DNA of 64,000 nt from Burkholderia anthina (GCF_001547525.1 NZ_LNJP01000003.1:186001-250000); one strand, 5' to 3'; positions 8,884 through 17,750 are shown, counted from the first letter of the stretch. Program-made: numbers and translations. The notes: generated by a model not told the origin, from the letters alone.

Positions 8884-10347
8884 ATGCGACGAATCCTCTC
8901 GCGCGCGCTGCTCGTGCGCTGCGCCCCGCTTGTTGCCCTCGCCGCGCTGTCCGCGTGCTTGAATCACATCGATACGCCGGACGATCCGGCCAGCGCGTCG
9001 GCCAACGTCCAGGCCGCATGGGTCGAGATCGGCGATGCGAACCAGGCGATCGCGCGCGTCATCACCGACTACACGCCCGCGTCGGCCGGCGATCCGATAT
9101 GCCCGCAACTGACCGTCGACGGCAAGCTGTCGCGCATGGCGCTGCGCGCAGGCGCGGCGACCGTCGCTCAGCGGCCGACCGCCAGCGACCCGGCCGATTC
9201 GAAACCGTCGAGCTTCCCGGTGTCCGTCTGCGAGGCCACGCTGCCCGCCGGCGCGCAGGCGGCGAGCGTCGCGGGCCGCACGCTGCCGCTGCCGAAAGCG
9301 CAGCCGCGGCGCATCGCGATCATCGCCGACACGGGCTGCCGGATGAAGAAGGCCGACAACGCATGGCAGGCGTGCAACGACGCCGCGGTCTGGCCGCTCG
9401 GCTCGATCGCGGCCAGCGTCGCGAAGCTGTCGCCCGATCTCGTGCTGCACGTCGGCGATTACCACTACCGCGAGAACGCATGCCCGCCGGACATCGCCGG
9501 CTGCAAGGACAGCCCGTGGGGCTACGGCTGGGATACGTGGCAGGCCGACCTGTTCCGCCCGGCCGCGCCGCTGCTCGCGAAGGCGCCGTGGGTGGTCGTG
9601 CGCGGCAACCACGAGGAATGCGCGCGGGCGGGCCAGGGGTGGTTCCGCTTCCTCGACCCGCGCCCGTACTCCGCCGCACGCTCGTGCGACGATCCGGCCA
9701 ACGACAACAACGCGAACTATTCGGAGCCCTATGCGGTTTCGCTCGGCGACGGCTCGCAGGTGATCGTGTTCGACACCGCGAAGGTCGGCCGCACGCCGCT
9801 CAAGACCACCGACGCGCAGTTCGGCATCTACCAGAAGCAGTTCCAGACGGTCGCATCGCTCGCGTCGAAGCCCGGCATGACGACGACGATCTTCACGAAC
9901 CATCATCCGATTCTCGCATTCGCGCCGATCGCCGGCAGCACACCCGCGCCGGGCAACCTCGCGCTGCAGTCGGTGATGTCGAGCCTCAACGCGCAGGCGT
10001 ACTACCCGCCGGGCGTGCACGTCGCGCTGCACGGCCACGTGCACGATTTCCAGGCGATCAACTTCTCGTCGGGGCACCCGGCGACGATCGTGTCCGGCAA
10101 CGGCGGCGACAACCTCGACGTCGCGCTGCCCGACCCGTTCCCGGCCGGCCTGACACCCGCGCCGGGCGCCGTGATCGAGCGGCTGTCGCACAACAACAGC
10201 TTCGGTTTCCTGATCATGGAGCGCAACGCCGCCCCGGCGACGGGCTGGGTGTTCCATGCGTATTCGGCGGCCGGCAAGCTCCTGGCGTCGTGCAATCAGT
10301 CGGGCAGGACGCTCGCCTGCGACAAGACGGGGTTCATCGCGCCGTGA
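8884..10347 (+). CDS. lipoprotein metallophosphoesterase
   Basis: A 487-residue calcineurin-like phosphoesterase on a lipoprotein anchor. The signal peptide ends in the lipobox LSAC with Cys25, so the protein should sit in a membrane facing the periplasm. Metal-binding motifs occur in the expected order: IADTG, GDYHY, GNHE, NHHP and HGHVHDF. Several extra cysteines suggest disulphides. The substrate is not evident. The stop codon overlaps the start of the cytochrome c peroxidase gene (GTGA), which argues that the two products act in a common periplasmic process. Confidence 0.87.
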   Translation: MRRILSRALLVRCAPLVALAALSACLNHIDTPDDPASASANVQAAWVEIGDANQAIARVITDYTPASAGDPICPQLTVDGKLSRMALRAGAATVAQRPTASDPADSKPSSFPVSVCEATLPAGAQAASVAGRTLPLPKAQPRRIAIIADTGCRMKKADNAWQACNDAAVWPLGSIAASVAKLSPDLVLHVGDYHYRENACPPDIAGCKDSPWGYGWDTWQADLFRPAAPLLAKAPWVVVRGNHEECARAGQGWFRFLDPRPYSAARSCDDPANDNNANYSEPYAVSLGDGSQVIVFDTAKVGRTPLKTTDAQFGIYQKQFQTVASLASKPGMTTTIFTNHHPILAFAPIAGSTPAPGNLALQSVMSSLNAQAYYPPGVHVALHGHVHDFQAINFSSGHPATIVSGNGGDNLDVALPDPFPAGLTPAPGAVIERLSHNNSFGFLIMERNAAPATGWVFHAYSAAGKLLASCNQSGRTLACDKTGFIAP

Positions 10348-11720
10348 GTGACGAAGTTCGACGTGACGGGCCGGGCGTACGTGGTCTGCACACGCTTGCC
10401 GCCACCCTGCTCGCCGGCCTGACGCTCGCGACCCACGCCGCGCCGGCCGAAACGGTCCTGCTGCCCGGCGCGCCGCCGTCGCGCGTCGTCGACACGATCG
10501 GCAACGGCACGCCGCAGGTGACGGGCAAGATCGATGCGGCCACCGCGCGCTTCGCGCCCGACCCGACGCTCGTCGCGCTCGGCCGCCGGATCTTCTTCGA
10601 CGCACGGCTGTCCGAGCCGCGCGGCATGTCCTGCGCGGGCTGCCACGATCCGGGCCGCGCGTTCGCGCCGACGCTGTCGGCCGCGTCGCTTGCCGGGCCC
10701 GGCGTGCCGGAAGGCAGCCGGCCCGGGCGCTTCAGCCAGCGCAATGCGCCGTCGCTGCTGTACGTGCGCTACGTGCCGCGCCGCCACTTCTATCAGGACG
10801 ACGATGCGCCCGCGCCGTCGCCGTTCGGCGGCCTGTTCAGCGACGGCCGCGCGGATACGCTCGCCGAACAGATCCGCGGGCCGCTGTTCGATCCGAACGA
10901 GATGAACAACCGGTCGCCGGCCGCGCTGCTGCGCAAGGTGAATGCGACCGAACTCGCGACCGATCTCGCCGCGCGCTTCGGCGCGCCGGTGCGGCGCGAC
11001 CCCGAGCGCCTGGTGCGCGCGCTCGGTTCGGCCGTCGAAGCCTATCTGCAGAGCGACGAGATGGCGCCGTTCACGTCGCGCTTCGATGCGTTCCTGCGCA
11101 CGCGCAAGCCGCTCGCGCCGGCCGAGATGCGCGGGCTCGCGCTGTTCCGCAATCCGGACAAGGGCAATTGCATGACCTGCCATACGCTGTCGGACACGTC
11201 GAGCCGCCCGGAGCGCTCGCTGTTCACCGATTTCGGCTACGACGCGATCGCGGTGCCGCGCAACCGTGCGCTGCCGGCGAACCGCGATCCGCGCCACTTC
11301 GACAACGGGCTGTGCGACACCGCGCGGCGGCTGCGCTGGCCCGAACCGACGCAGTGGTGCGGCTACCTGCGCACGCCGGGGCTGCGCAACGTCGCGGTCA
11401 AGCAGACGTTCATGCACAACGGCGTGTTCACGACGCTGCGCGACGCGGTCGCGTTCTACAACACGCGCTCGACCGATCCGGGCTTCTGGTATCACGGCGC
11501 CCGAACGTTCGACGACGTGCCGGCCGCCTATCGCGGCAACATCAACGTCAACTCGACGCCGATGAACCGCCGGCCCGGTACGCCGCCCGCGCTGACCGAC
11601 GCGGAAATCGACGACATCGTCGCATTTCTCGGCACGCTGACCGATGCGCGCTATGCGGGCATCGCCGCACCGGCAGCGGCCGCTGCCCGGCTCACGCGCA
11701 CCGCCGCGCCGGTGCGCTGA
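10344..11720 (+). CDS. di-heme cytochrome c peroxidase / MauG family
   Basis: A 458-residue periplasmic protein with two c-type heme sites, CAGCH (Cys97) and CMTCH (Cys276), spaced as in bacterial di-heme peroxidases. A hydrophobic signal sequence ends near THAAPA (about residue 35). The start is a GTG overlapping the upstream stop as GTGA. The family reduces peroxide with electrons from small cytochromes, or, as in MauG, oxidises a protein or other substrate. Pairing with a phosphoesterase instead of an electron donor is unusual. A CTGGCC/GGCCAG hairpin at 11723-11738 lies just after the stop. Confidence 0.9.
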   Translation: MSDEVRRDGPGVRGLHTLAATLLAGLTLATHAAPAETVLLPGAPPSRVVDTIGNGTPQVTGKIDAATARFAPDPTLVALGRRIFFDARLSEPRGMSCAGCHDPGRAFAPTLSAASLAGPGVPEGSRPGRFSQRNAPSLLYVRYVPRRHFYQDDDAPAPSPFGGLFSDGRADTLAEQIRGPLFDPNEMNNRSPAALLRKVNATELATDLAARFGAPVRRDPERLVRALGSAVEAYLQSDEMAPFTSRFDAFLRTRKPLAPAEMRGLALFRNPDKGNCMTCHTLSDTSSRPERSLFTDFGYDAIAVPRNRALPANRDPRHFDNGLCDTARRLRWPEPTQWCGYLRTPGLRNVAVKQTFMHNGVFTTLRDAVAFYNTRSTDPGFWYHGARTFDDVPAAYRGNINVNSTPMNRRPGTPPALTDAEIDDIVAFLGTLTDARYAGIAAPAAAAARLTRTAAPVR

Positions 11721-11753
11721 CCCTGGCCAAACGGCCAGCCGACGCGCCGCCGC

Positions 11754-11782
11754 TTGCGGTTCCCGCAAACACTGGTTATATT
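11754..11782 (+). promoter_or_regulatory. sigma-70-like promoter of the LexA-box gene
   Basis: TTGCGG (11754-11759) and TATATT (11777-11782) are separated by 17 bases. This predicts transcription starting near 11789, at the edge of the LexA box. The -35 element also forms half of a TTGCGG/CCGCAA dyad (11754-11768). Confidence 0.6.
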
Positions 11783-11789
11783 TACAGTA

Positions 11790-11805
11790 CTGTATTTATG
11801 AACAG
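11790..11805. promoter_or_regulatory. LexA (SOS) box
   Basis: CTGT-N8-ACAG (CTGTATTTATGAACAG) fits the gamma/beta-proteobacterial LexA consensus exactly, with the preferred AT-rich core and flanking TA. It covers the predicted transcription start and lies 11 bases before the ATG at 11817, the usual place for LexA repression. A second half-site, ACAG at 11784-11787, abuts it. Confidence 0.8.
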
Positions 11806-11816
11806 TGAGGTGCGCG

Positions 11817-12095
11817 ATGGAACATCTGGTCCGTATCGTCAACGACACCGATCGCCAAGTGCTGGCGTGGCTTCGTGCCCAGGTCGGCGATGCCCGCGTC
11901 GAACGCGCGGCGCGTCAGCTCGGGCATACGCGCAAGCCCTTTCCGTCGGCCGTGTGCCGGTATCTGGGCATGAGCGTGCCGGCCACGCTGCGGCCGGCCG
12001 CCGCCCTGCCGCGCGCGGCACGCGATTTCTCGGTCGGCGATCGTTACCTGTCGCTGATTCGCCAGCACCTCGCCACGCACGCGGTCGGCCGATGA
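11817..12095 (+). CDS. small protein of unknown function, probably SOS-induced
   Basis: A 92-residue, mainly helical, basic protein. Residues about 26-55 (VERAARQLGHTRKPFPSAV) could form a helix-turn-helix, but I do not recognise a family. The ATG at 11817 follows GTGAGG at 11805. A GTG 12 bases upstream is also possible but would overlap the operator. The perfect LexA box across its promoter predicts expression only after DNA damage. No polymerase or imuAB-type gene is next to it, so its role in the SOS response is open (inhibitor of division, regulator or toxin are all possible). Confidence 0.65.
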   Translation: MEHLVRIVNDTDRQVLAWLRAQVGDARVERAARQLGHTRKPFPSAVCRYLGMSVPATLRPAAALPRAARDFSVGDRYLSLIRQHLATHAVGR

Positions 12096-12179
12096 AATGG
12101 CGGAGGCTTGCCGCTTCGGTACCGCGCCCGGCCGGCGCACTCGCGTATGCGGAAGTCCGACCGGCCGGCGCCGTCGCGC

Positions 12180-12483
12180 TTACCCGGCCGCCATGGCTTC
12201 CCGTACGAGGCGGCCGAGTGTGTCGAACGCCGCCTCGTGCGCCGCATCGAATACGCGCGCGCAGCCGGGCCGGATATAGCCGTCGAAACGGCCCGCATTC
12301 GAGAAGATCGAACCGGGCGCGATCTTGACTCCATGCGCGAGCGCGGCGTCGAACAACACATCGGAGCGCACGTCTTCCGCCAACGCGATCCACAGCATCC
12401 CGCCGGGCGGCTGGCTCATTGCGGCGATGGACGAACGCACGACGTGACGGGCGCCCGCTTCCAGCGCAGCCGCCGCACCAGCC
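12180..12483 (-). pseudogene. 3' remnant of a MocR/YdcR-type PLP-domain regulator
   Basis: About 95 codons remain, ending at a TAA at 12180-12182. The peptide carries the C-terminal aminotransferase-fold signature of GntR/MocR regulators: PPGGMLWIAL, a HGVKIAPGSIFS segment, then RFDGYIR and a closing helix (DTLGRLVREAM). The N-terminal DNA-binding domain and the PLP-lysine region are absent. Further upstream the same frame runs into the antiphase of the YeeE-like gene, so the break lies at about 12480. It appears to have been truncated when the YeeE/BigR block was joined here. Confidence 0.7.
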
Positions 12484-12906
12484 TCACGGCCCATTCCGCC
12501 GTCGCTCGATCCATTCGAACAACGCCATTCCGGCCAGCATCGCGACGACGAACCCGATTCCCTTGGCCACCCCGAAGCCGATCGACACGATCGCAGGCCC
12601 GGGACAAAACCCGGCAATCCCCCAACCGATGCCGAATACCGCGCTTCCCGCGACGAGGCGCACGGTAATCGCCCGCTGCGCCGGCAACTGCATCGGCAGG
12701 CCGAGCCACGACCGTGTACGGCGCTTCGCCCACGCGAACCCGAACACCGCAACGCCGATCGCGCCGGCCATCACGAACGCAAGCGACGGATCCCAGCGGC
12801 CCGCCAGATCGAGAAAACCGAGCACCTTCCGCGGATCGGCCATACCCGACACGATGAGGCCGACGCCGAACAGCAGCCCTGCCAGAAATGCGAATCCTGC
12901 CTGCAT
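12484..12906 (-). CDS. YeeE/YedE family membrane protein, half-size subunit B
   Basis: A 140-residue inner-membrane protein with about four hydrophobic helices. It carries the family's small-residue motifs: FGVGLIVSGMADP near the start and GIGWGIAGFCPGP at about 96-108, which includes the conserved cysteine. Family members such as YeeE import thiosulphate or other reduced sulphur; here the protein is split in two genes that should pair. The ATG follows GGGGAGA and lies one base after the stop of the companion gene. Confidence 0.85.
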   Translation of the reverse strand: MQAGFAFLAGLLFGVGLIVSGMADPRKVLGFLDLAGRWDPSLAFVMAGAIGVAVFGFAWAKRRTRSWLGLPMQLPAQRAITVRLVAGSAVFGIGWGIAGFCPGPAIVSIGFGVAKGIGFVVAMLAGMALFEWIERRRNGP

Positions 12907-12907
12907 G

Positions 12908-13342
12908 TCATCTCCCCGCAACGTGCAGCCGCACGAACACGGTCGCGAAGCCGGCGACCATGAAGGTCGCCGTCGCGACCGCCGAGCGCAGCGCCCCGCG
13001 CGAAATTCCGCATACACCATGGCCGCTTGTGCAACCGCCCGCGTATCGTGTGCCGATCCCGACCAGCAGCCCGGCCGCCATCACGTCAAGCCAGCTGGCG
13101 TCGACCTGCGGCATCGAGTTGCTCCCGGCGAAACGCATGACGACGGGTGCAACGATCATCCCGGCGACGAACGCCGCGCGCCAGCCGCGCTCTGCACGGC
13201 CCGCCGTCAGCAGACCGCCGACGATCCCGCTGATACCGGCGATCCGGGCGTTGAACGCGACCAGCCACACGGCTGCGCACCCGATCAGCACGCCGCCGAT
13301 GAGCGATAGCCACGGCGTGAAATGAAGCGCATCAATCTGCAT
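12908..13342 (-). CDS. YeeE/YedE family membrane protein, half-size subunit A
   Basis: A 144-residue protein with about four membrane helices. The conserved TRYAGGCTSGHGVCG motif (about 98-112) holds the cysteines that in the YeeE family are thought to relay thiosulphate or sulphide through the membrane. It overlaps the ArsR gene upstream by 11 bases and is followed at once by the second half, so the three genes form one operon. Its likely role is sulphur-compound transport, as in bigR-type operons. Confidence 0.87.
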   Translation of the reverse strand: MQIDALHFTPWLSLIGGVLIGCAAVWLVAFNARIAGISGIVGGLLTAGRAERGWRAAFVAGMIVAPVVMRFAGSNSMPQVDASWLDVMAAGLLVGIGTRYAGGCTSGHGVCGISRGALRSAVATATFMVAGFATVFVRLHVAGR

Positions 13343-13697
13343 CGCGCGCCTCCTTCACGGTCGCCCCGCAAAACTGTTCGTACAGCACGCCCATCACCGC
13401 GATCGCGGCCGCACTGTCGAGCGAATAGTGAATCGCCTTGCCTTCGCGGCGCGTACGAACCAGCGCGTTGTCCCGCAATACGCCGAGCTGCTGCGATAGC
13501 GTCGGTTGATGGATGTCCAGGCGCGCCTCGAGATCGCTCACGCAGCGCTCGCCCTGCGACAGTTCGCACAGCAGCAGCAGACGGTCGGGATTCGACATCA
13601 CCTTCAGGAGCGCACAGGCCGATTCGGCGGCGGCGCGCATCTGGTCGGGGCCGGGTAGCCCGGCCGGGAAATCGTCGTTCATCGGCGGATAGGACAT
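13332..13697 (-). CDS. ArsR-family repressor, BigR/SqrR-like persulphide sensor
   Basis: A 121-residue winged-helix regulator with recognition helix HQPTLSQQLGVLR (about 63-75). Cys44 and Cys110 are 66 residues apart, the same spacing as the redox pair of Xylella BigR (42/108) and Rhodobacter SqrR (41/107), which form a tetrasulphide on reactive sulphur. It is first in the operon with the two YeeE/YedE halves and has an AT-rich dyad 18 bases before its start, so autorepression relieved by sulphide or persulphide is likely. The usual partner sulphur dioxygenase gene (BLH/ETHE1) is not beside it. Confidence 0.85.
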   Translation of the reverse strand: MSYPPMNDDFPAGLPGPDQMRAAAESACALLKVMSNPDRLLLLCELSQGERCVSDLEARLDIHQPTLSQQLGVLRDNALVRTRREGKAIHYSLDSAAAIAVMGVLYEQFCGATVKEARDAD

Positions 13698-14076
13698 GAT
13701 TAAAGAATCGATATTATATTATTTTATATATTGTTGTTTGTCCCGCTGCGTGCCGGATCGGCAATTCGGTTGAGCACCCTAAATCACACCTCCTTGCCTA
13801 CTCTCACGCGGGCCCCGCCGCGCGGCGCTTCATGCAGTTGAACTGCGATCGCATCATGCGGATGGAGCTCGATGGCCCGGGCACTGTGTCGATGAACTGG
13901 CACCGCGACAGAAGGAGCCGCCACCCGTGCCCATGCCCACGACGCTCGATCGCCTGTGCGCTCGTGGCGGGCCGAGGCCGGCGGCCAGGAAAAGTGAAGG
14001 TGGAGTAAAGATGGAAGGAGCGGCACGGCCCGGCGCAAACCGGGGCCGCTTCATCACAGTCCGCCAGCGTCACGCA
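13698..14076. other. intergenic region, repressor to hydroxyproline dehydrogenase genes
   Basis: Besides the AT-rich operator at its left end, 379 bases with no gene I can support. Short open frames occur on both strands (for example 58 codons at 13832-14008, plus strand), but they lack good ribosome sites and their composition is like noise. The right end is the 3' flank of the minus-strand dehydrogenase operon; no clear terminator was seen. Confidence 0.4.
13715..13730. promoter_or_regulatory. AT-rich dyad, probable BigR-like operator
   Basis: TATAT-N6-ATATA inside a roughly 25-base stretch that is almost pure A/T, in a genome that is otherwise very GC-rich. It lies 18 bases upstream of the repressor start codon. 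BigR operators are AT-rich palindromes overlapping the -10 region, so this fits autoregulation. Confidence 0.6.
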
Positions 14077-15354
14077 TCATGCGCTGTCGCAGGCCCCCGT
14101 GCCGTCGAGCATCAGCGTGCCGACCCGCGCGGGCACGAGCGGCGTGCGAGGCAGGGGCGGCGTCCAGCCGAACAGCGCCTGCGCGGCCGCGCCGCACACG
14201 CGCCCCTGGCACGCGCCCATCCCGCAACGCGACTGCAGCTTGGCGGCCGTCCAGCCCGGTTCCCGCGCGACCGCGTCGAACCGCACGTCTTCGCAGCGAC
14301 ACAGCAGCGTGTCGGGCCGCGCGAGCCGGCGGATCGGTTCGCGGATCGCGAAGCGCTCACGCACGGCATCCGCGAAAGCCTGCCAGTGCGCGCGCCGCGC
14401 GACGAGCGCGGCCAACAGTGCCGTTTGCCCCGTCGCCGCGTAGCCCGCGATCTCGCCTTCGACCATCGCCAACTCGCTGCCGCCGACGCCCGTGCACTCG
14501 CCCGCCGCGAAATACCCGTCGCGGCTCGTGCGCTGGTGCGCGTCGACGGCCACCGCGTCGTTCTCGATCCGGCAGCCGAGATGCCGCGGCAGCACGGTAT
14601 TCGGCACGAGGCCGAAGCCGCATGCGAGCCGGTCGCAGTCGACGTCGAATTCGCGATCGCCGTGCCGGATCCGTACGCGTTCGAGCCGCTCGTCGCCGAA
14701 TGCCTCGACGACGTACGCAGCGGGCCGATACGCGGTCGTGACGAGCTTCGCGGCCTGCGCGAGCTTCGACGGCCAGCGCCACAGCCCCGTACCGAAGCCG
14801 GCCACGTCGCGCCAAGCGGCCTGTTCGAGCACGTGCGATACGCGCGCGCCGGCCTGCCGGGCCGTCGCCGCGCTCGCCAGCAGCAGCGGCCCGCTGCCTG
14901 CGATCACCATGCGCTGCCCGCGCACGTCGAGCCCGTACTTGATCAGTGCCTGCAAGCCGCCCGCGCCGGTCACGCCCGGCAGCGTCCAGCCCGGAAACGG
15001 CAGCAGCAGCTCGCGCGCGCCGCAGCAGAGAATCAGCGTCCGGAAATCGAGCAGCCGCCCGCGTTCGTCGTCTTCGAGCAGCAGCGTGCCCGGCTGCGTT
15101 TCGGCGACGATGCGCGTCGCCGCGAGATGCGTGACGTTCGGCTGGCGCAGCACGGCGAGGCGTGCGGCCGCGGCCGGCGTCGGTGCGACTGCTGCCGGCT
15201 GCCGCCAGATCTGCCCGCCCGCGCGCGGGTTGTCGTCGACGATCGCAACCGTCGCGCCGCTTCGTGCGGCGGCCCGCGCGGCTGACAGCCCGGCCGGGCC
15301 CGCGCCGACGATCGCGACGTCGACGCTCAATCGTTCCTGTCGTTCCTGTTTCAT
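14077..15354 (-). CDS. D-hydroxyproline dehydrogenase, FAD/NAD(P)-type alpha subunit
   Basis: A 425-residue flavoprotein. The N-terminal FAD-binding motif is VAIVGAGPAGLSAA (about 12-26) followed by GGQIW. The C-terminus carries a BFD-like [2Fe-2S] domain with CRC at the front and CGMGACQGRVC later. The architecture matches HcnB/OoxA-type subunits and, in this context, the heteromeric D-hydroxyproline dehydrogenase of pseudomonads, which oxidises cis-4-hydroxy-D-proline to pyrroline-4-hydroxy-2-carboxylate. Its ATG overlaps the ferredoxin-like subunit gene by four bases. The rest of the pathway lies next to it. Confidence 0.88.
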   Translation of the reverse strand: MKQERQERLSVDVAIVGAGPAGLSAARAAARSGATVAIVDDNPRAGGQIWRQPAAVAPTPAAAARLAVLRQPNVTHLAATRIVAETQPGTLLLEDDERGRLLDFRTLILCCGARELLLPFPGWTLPGVTGAGGLQALIKYGLDVRGQRMVIAGSGPLLLASAATARQAGARVSHVLEQAAWRDVAGFGTGLWRWPSKLAQAAKLVTTAYRPAAYVVEAFGDERLERVRIRHGDREFDVDCDRLACGFGLVPNTVLPRHLGCRIENDAVAVDAHQRTSRDGYFAAGECTGVGGSELAMVEGEIAGYAATGQTALLAALVARRAHWQAFADAVRERFAIREPIRRLARPDTLLCRCEDVRFDAVAREPGWTAAKLQSRCGMGACQGRVCGAAAQALFGWTPPLPRTPLVPARVGTLMLDGTGACDSA

Positions 15355-15584
15355 CGCGTGCGCTCCACCTGCATGCCGTCGCGGCACAGCGTCTGGCACG
15401 CGAGCCGGCGCCGGCCGTCGATCGTCATCCGGCACTCCTGGCAGATACCCATCCCGCAAAACGGCGCACGCGCCGCGCCCGTGCACGACACGCGCGTCGT
15501 GTCGTCGCCGCTCGCCGCGACGGCGGCCGCGACGGTCGTGCCATCAGCTACCGTCAGCGCGCGGCCGTCCAGATGAATGATCAT
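15351..15584 (-). CDS. D-hydroxyproline dehydrogenase, [2Fe-2S] ferredoxin-like subunit
   Basis: A 77-residue small iron-sulphur protein like HcnA/OoxB. Cysteines lie in the plant-ferredoxin pattern: CTGAARAPFCGMGICQEC and, further on, LACQTLC. It should pass electrons between the two flavin subunits encoded on either side. The start at MIIHLDGR is chosen because the domain begins there. A 109-base spacer separates it from the upstream oxidase gene. That spacer contains a CCCCC/GGGGG hairpin (15604-15615) and is the only real gap in this otherwise overlapping operon. Confidence 0.88.
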   Translation of the reverse strand: MIIHLDGRALTVADGTTVAAAVAASGDDTTRVSCTGAARAPFCGMGICQECRMTIDGRRRLACQTLCRDGMQVERTR

Positions 15585-15693
15585 GTCAGCCTCCGCCGGG
15601 CCGCCCCCGTGGGGGGTGCCTTGCATGGGACCGACGCCAGCGCCGAAGCGCCAACTCCGGTCGACAGCGGACGAAGTGAGCGTGGGGGTCGTT

Positions 15694-16821
15694 TCATGTC
15701 AGCGCTCCGGCTACGCGGGACGCGCTCAAGAAGCGTCCCGGCAAATACGGTTCGATATCGATGGGCGGCCGCTCGCCGGCCATCAGCGCGGCGACGAGCC
15801 GCGCACTGCCCGGCGCGGTCGTGACGCCGAGCCCTTCGTGCCCGACCGCGAGCCACACGCCCGGGCGCGCCGGATGCTCGCCGAGCAGCGGCAGGCCGTC
15901 GGGGCTCGCGGAACGGAAGCCGGTCCATGCGCGGATGCCGTTCAGGTCGGCCAGATCCGGCAGGTAACCGACCGCGCGGCGCAGCATGCGCGCGAGCACG
16001 GGCGGCTCGACCTGCGAATCCTCGGTGTCGAACTGGCGCGACGAGCCGATCAGCAACTGACCGGTTGGCCGCGGCTGCACGTTGAACGCGACCGACGTGC
16101 CGTCGCTCGCGTGCGCGCTCGCCGCATAGCCGAGCTCGACGAGCTGGTGCGACACGTGGCCCGGATAGCGGTCGGTAATCAGCAGATGGCCCTTTTTCGG
16201 GCGCAGCGGCAGTTCGGGCAGCAGTGTGCGCGCCGCCACGCCATTCGCGACTACCACACGCTCCGCGCGCAGCACGTCGCCGCTCGCGAGCATCACGCTC
16301 GGGCCATCGACCGCGACGGCCCGGTCGCGACGCAACGTGATGCGCGGCGCGCGCTGCAGCAGCCAGTTCGCGGTGACGGGCGCGTACAGGATCGCGTCGC
16401 CGGGAATCTTCAGCGCGCCGCCGAGGCCCGCGCGCAGCATCGGCTCCAGTCGTGCGAGCGCTGCCGCATCGATCAGCTCGCCGGCCACACCGTGCGCGGC
16501 GAGCGTCGCCTGTTTCGCGCGCGCCAGATCCATCTCGTGCGCATCGGCCGCGAGCCACAGCGTGCCGCAATTGCGGTATGCGCAGCCGTCGGGCATCTCG
16601 CCGCTCAACGCGCGCCAGAGTTCGATCGAGTAATGGCTCAGCGCGAGCTCGGCCGCGTTGTCGTCCATCGCGACGAGGTGCCCCATGCCTGCGCCGGTCG
16701 CGCCGCCGCTCGCGTCGTCGACGACGAGCACGCGCAGCCCGCGCCGCGCGAGTTCGTGCGCGCACGCCGCGCCGACGATGCCGGCGCCGATCACGACGAC
16801 GTCGGTCTTCGTTTCGCTCAC
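15694..16821 (-). CDS. D-hydroxyproline dehydrogenase, D-amino-acid-oxidase-like beta subunit
   Basis: A 375-residue FAD-dependent oxidoreductase of the DAO fold, with [21 protein letters not shown] at the start and a [15 protein letters not shown]-terminal FAD contact region (about 316-330). Together with the ferredoxin-like and FAD/NAD subunits it should form the catalytic part that oxidises cis-4-hydroxy-D-proline. The start is a GTG whose GTGA overlaps the stop of the epimerase gene, giving tight coupling between epimerase and dehydrogenase. Confidence 0.88.
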   Translation of the reverse strand: MSETKTDVVVIGAGIVGAACAHELARRGLRVLVVDDASGGATGAGMGHLVAMDDNAAELALSHYSIELWRALSGEMPDGCAYRNCGTLWLAADAHEMDLARAKQATLAAHGVAGELIDAAALARLEPMLRAGLGGALKIPGDAILYAPVTANWLLQRAPRITLRRDRAVAVDGPSVMLASGDVLRAERVVVANGVAARTLLPELPLRPKKGHLLITDRYPGHVSHQLVELGYAASAHASDGTSVAFNVQPRPTGQLLIGSSRQFDTEDSQVEPPVLARMLRRAVGYLPDLADLNGIRAWTGFRSASPDGLPLLGEHPARPGVWLAVGHEGLGVTTAPGSARLVAALMAGERPPIDIEPYLPGRFLSASRVAGALT

Positions 16822-17750
16822 GACCCGATGCCCCACCCGAACGGATCGTCTTCCTCGATCAGCAGCGTCGCTTCCGCGCTCAGATGCGCGCTGCCGCGAA
16901 TCGTCGGCACGATGCCGCCGTCGGCCAGCTCGTAGCTCGCGTGGAACACGCTGCCGATCACGCTCGCCTGCCGCCACACCGCGCCCGGCGCGAGCTTGCC
17001 GTCGGCCGCGAGGCACGCGAGTTTCGCGCTGGTGCCGGTGCCGCACGGCGAACGGTCGTAAGCGAGCCCCGGGCACAGCACGAAGCTGCGGCTGTCGTGC
17101 GCGGGATCGTCGGCGAACAGCTCGATGTGGTCGATCTCGCCGCCGTTGGCGCCGGTGATGCCCGCGCGTTCCAGCCCTGCGCGCACGGCCGACGCATACG
17201 CGGTAAGCGCCGCGACGTTGTCGCCGGCGATGTGCTGCCCGTGGTCGCTGATCAGGAAGAACCAGTTGCCGCCCCACGCGATGTCGCCCTTCACCGGGCC
17301 GTATCCCGGCACGTCGACTTCGACGGCCTGCGCGTGGCGGTACGCGGGCACGTTGCGCACGCTGACCGACAGGTCGTCGTGCAGCGTCGCCTCGACGGTG
17401 CCGACCGGCGTCTCGATCCGGTGCACACCCGGCGCGATGCGGCCCATGTGATGCAGCGTGCGCACGACGCCGATCGTGCCGTGCCCGCACATGCCCAGGT
17501 AGCCGCTATTGTTGAAGAAGATCACGCCGGCCGCCGCGTCGGGCGAGACGGGCTCGCACAGCAGCGCGCCGACCAGCACGTCGCTGCCGCGCGGCTCCAG
17601 GATGCACGCGGTGCGGTAGCGATCGTACTCGCGGGCGAGCACGTCGCGACGCTCGGCCATCGTGCCGTTGCCGAGCGACGGAAAGCCGGACACGACGAGC
17701 CGAGTGGGTTCGCCGCCCGTGTGCGAATCGATGATCTGGATGCGCTTCAT
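16818..17750 (-). CDS. 4-hydroxyproline 2-epimerase
   Basis: A 310-residue member of the proline racemase family. Cys88 in the MCGHGTIG motif and a second cysteine in SPCGTGTSA (about residue 236) are the two catalytic acid/bases; a Cys at the second place separates true epimerases from the dehydratases, which have Thr. It turns trans-4-hydroxy-L-proline into cis-4-hydroxy-D-proline, the substrate of the dehydrogenase encoded downstream. A second ATG directly before (17753) is an alternative start. It is first in the minus-strand arm and is divergent from the deaminase gene. Confidence 0.92.
   Translation of the reverse strand: MKRIQIIDSHTGGEPTRLVVSGFPSLGNGTMAERRDVLAREYDRYRTACILEPRGSDVLVGALLCEPVSPDAAAGVIFFNNSGYLGMCGHGTIGVVRTLHHMGRIAPGVHRIETPVGTVEATLHDDLSVSVRNVPAYRHAQAVEVDVPGYGPVKGDIAWGGNWFFLISDHGQHIAGDNVAALTAYASAVRAGLERAGITGANGGEIDHIELFADDPAHDSRSFVLCPGLAYDRSPCGTGTSAKLACLAADGKLAPGAVWRQASVIGSVFHASYELADGGIVPTIRGSAHLSAEATLLIEEDDPFGWGIGS

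Noticed and set aside
13832-14008. 58-codon frame between the BigR-like gene and the dehydrogenase operon
   Set aside because: No ribosome site and Arg/Pro/Cys-rich composition like random GC-rich sequence.
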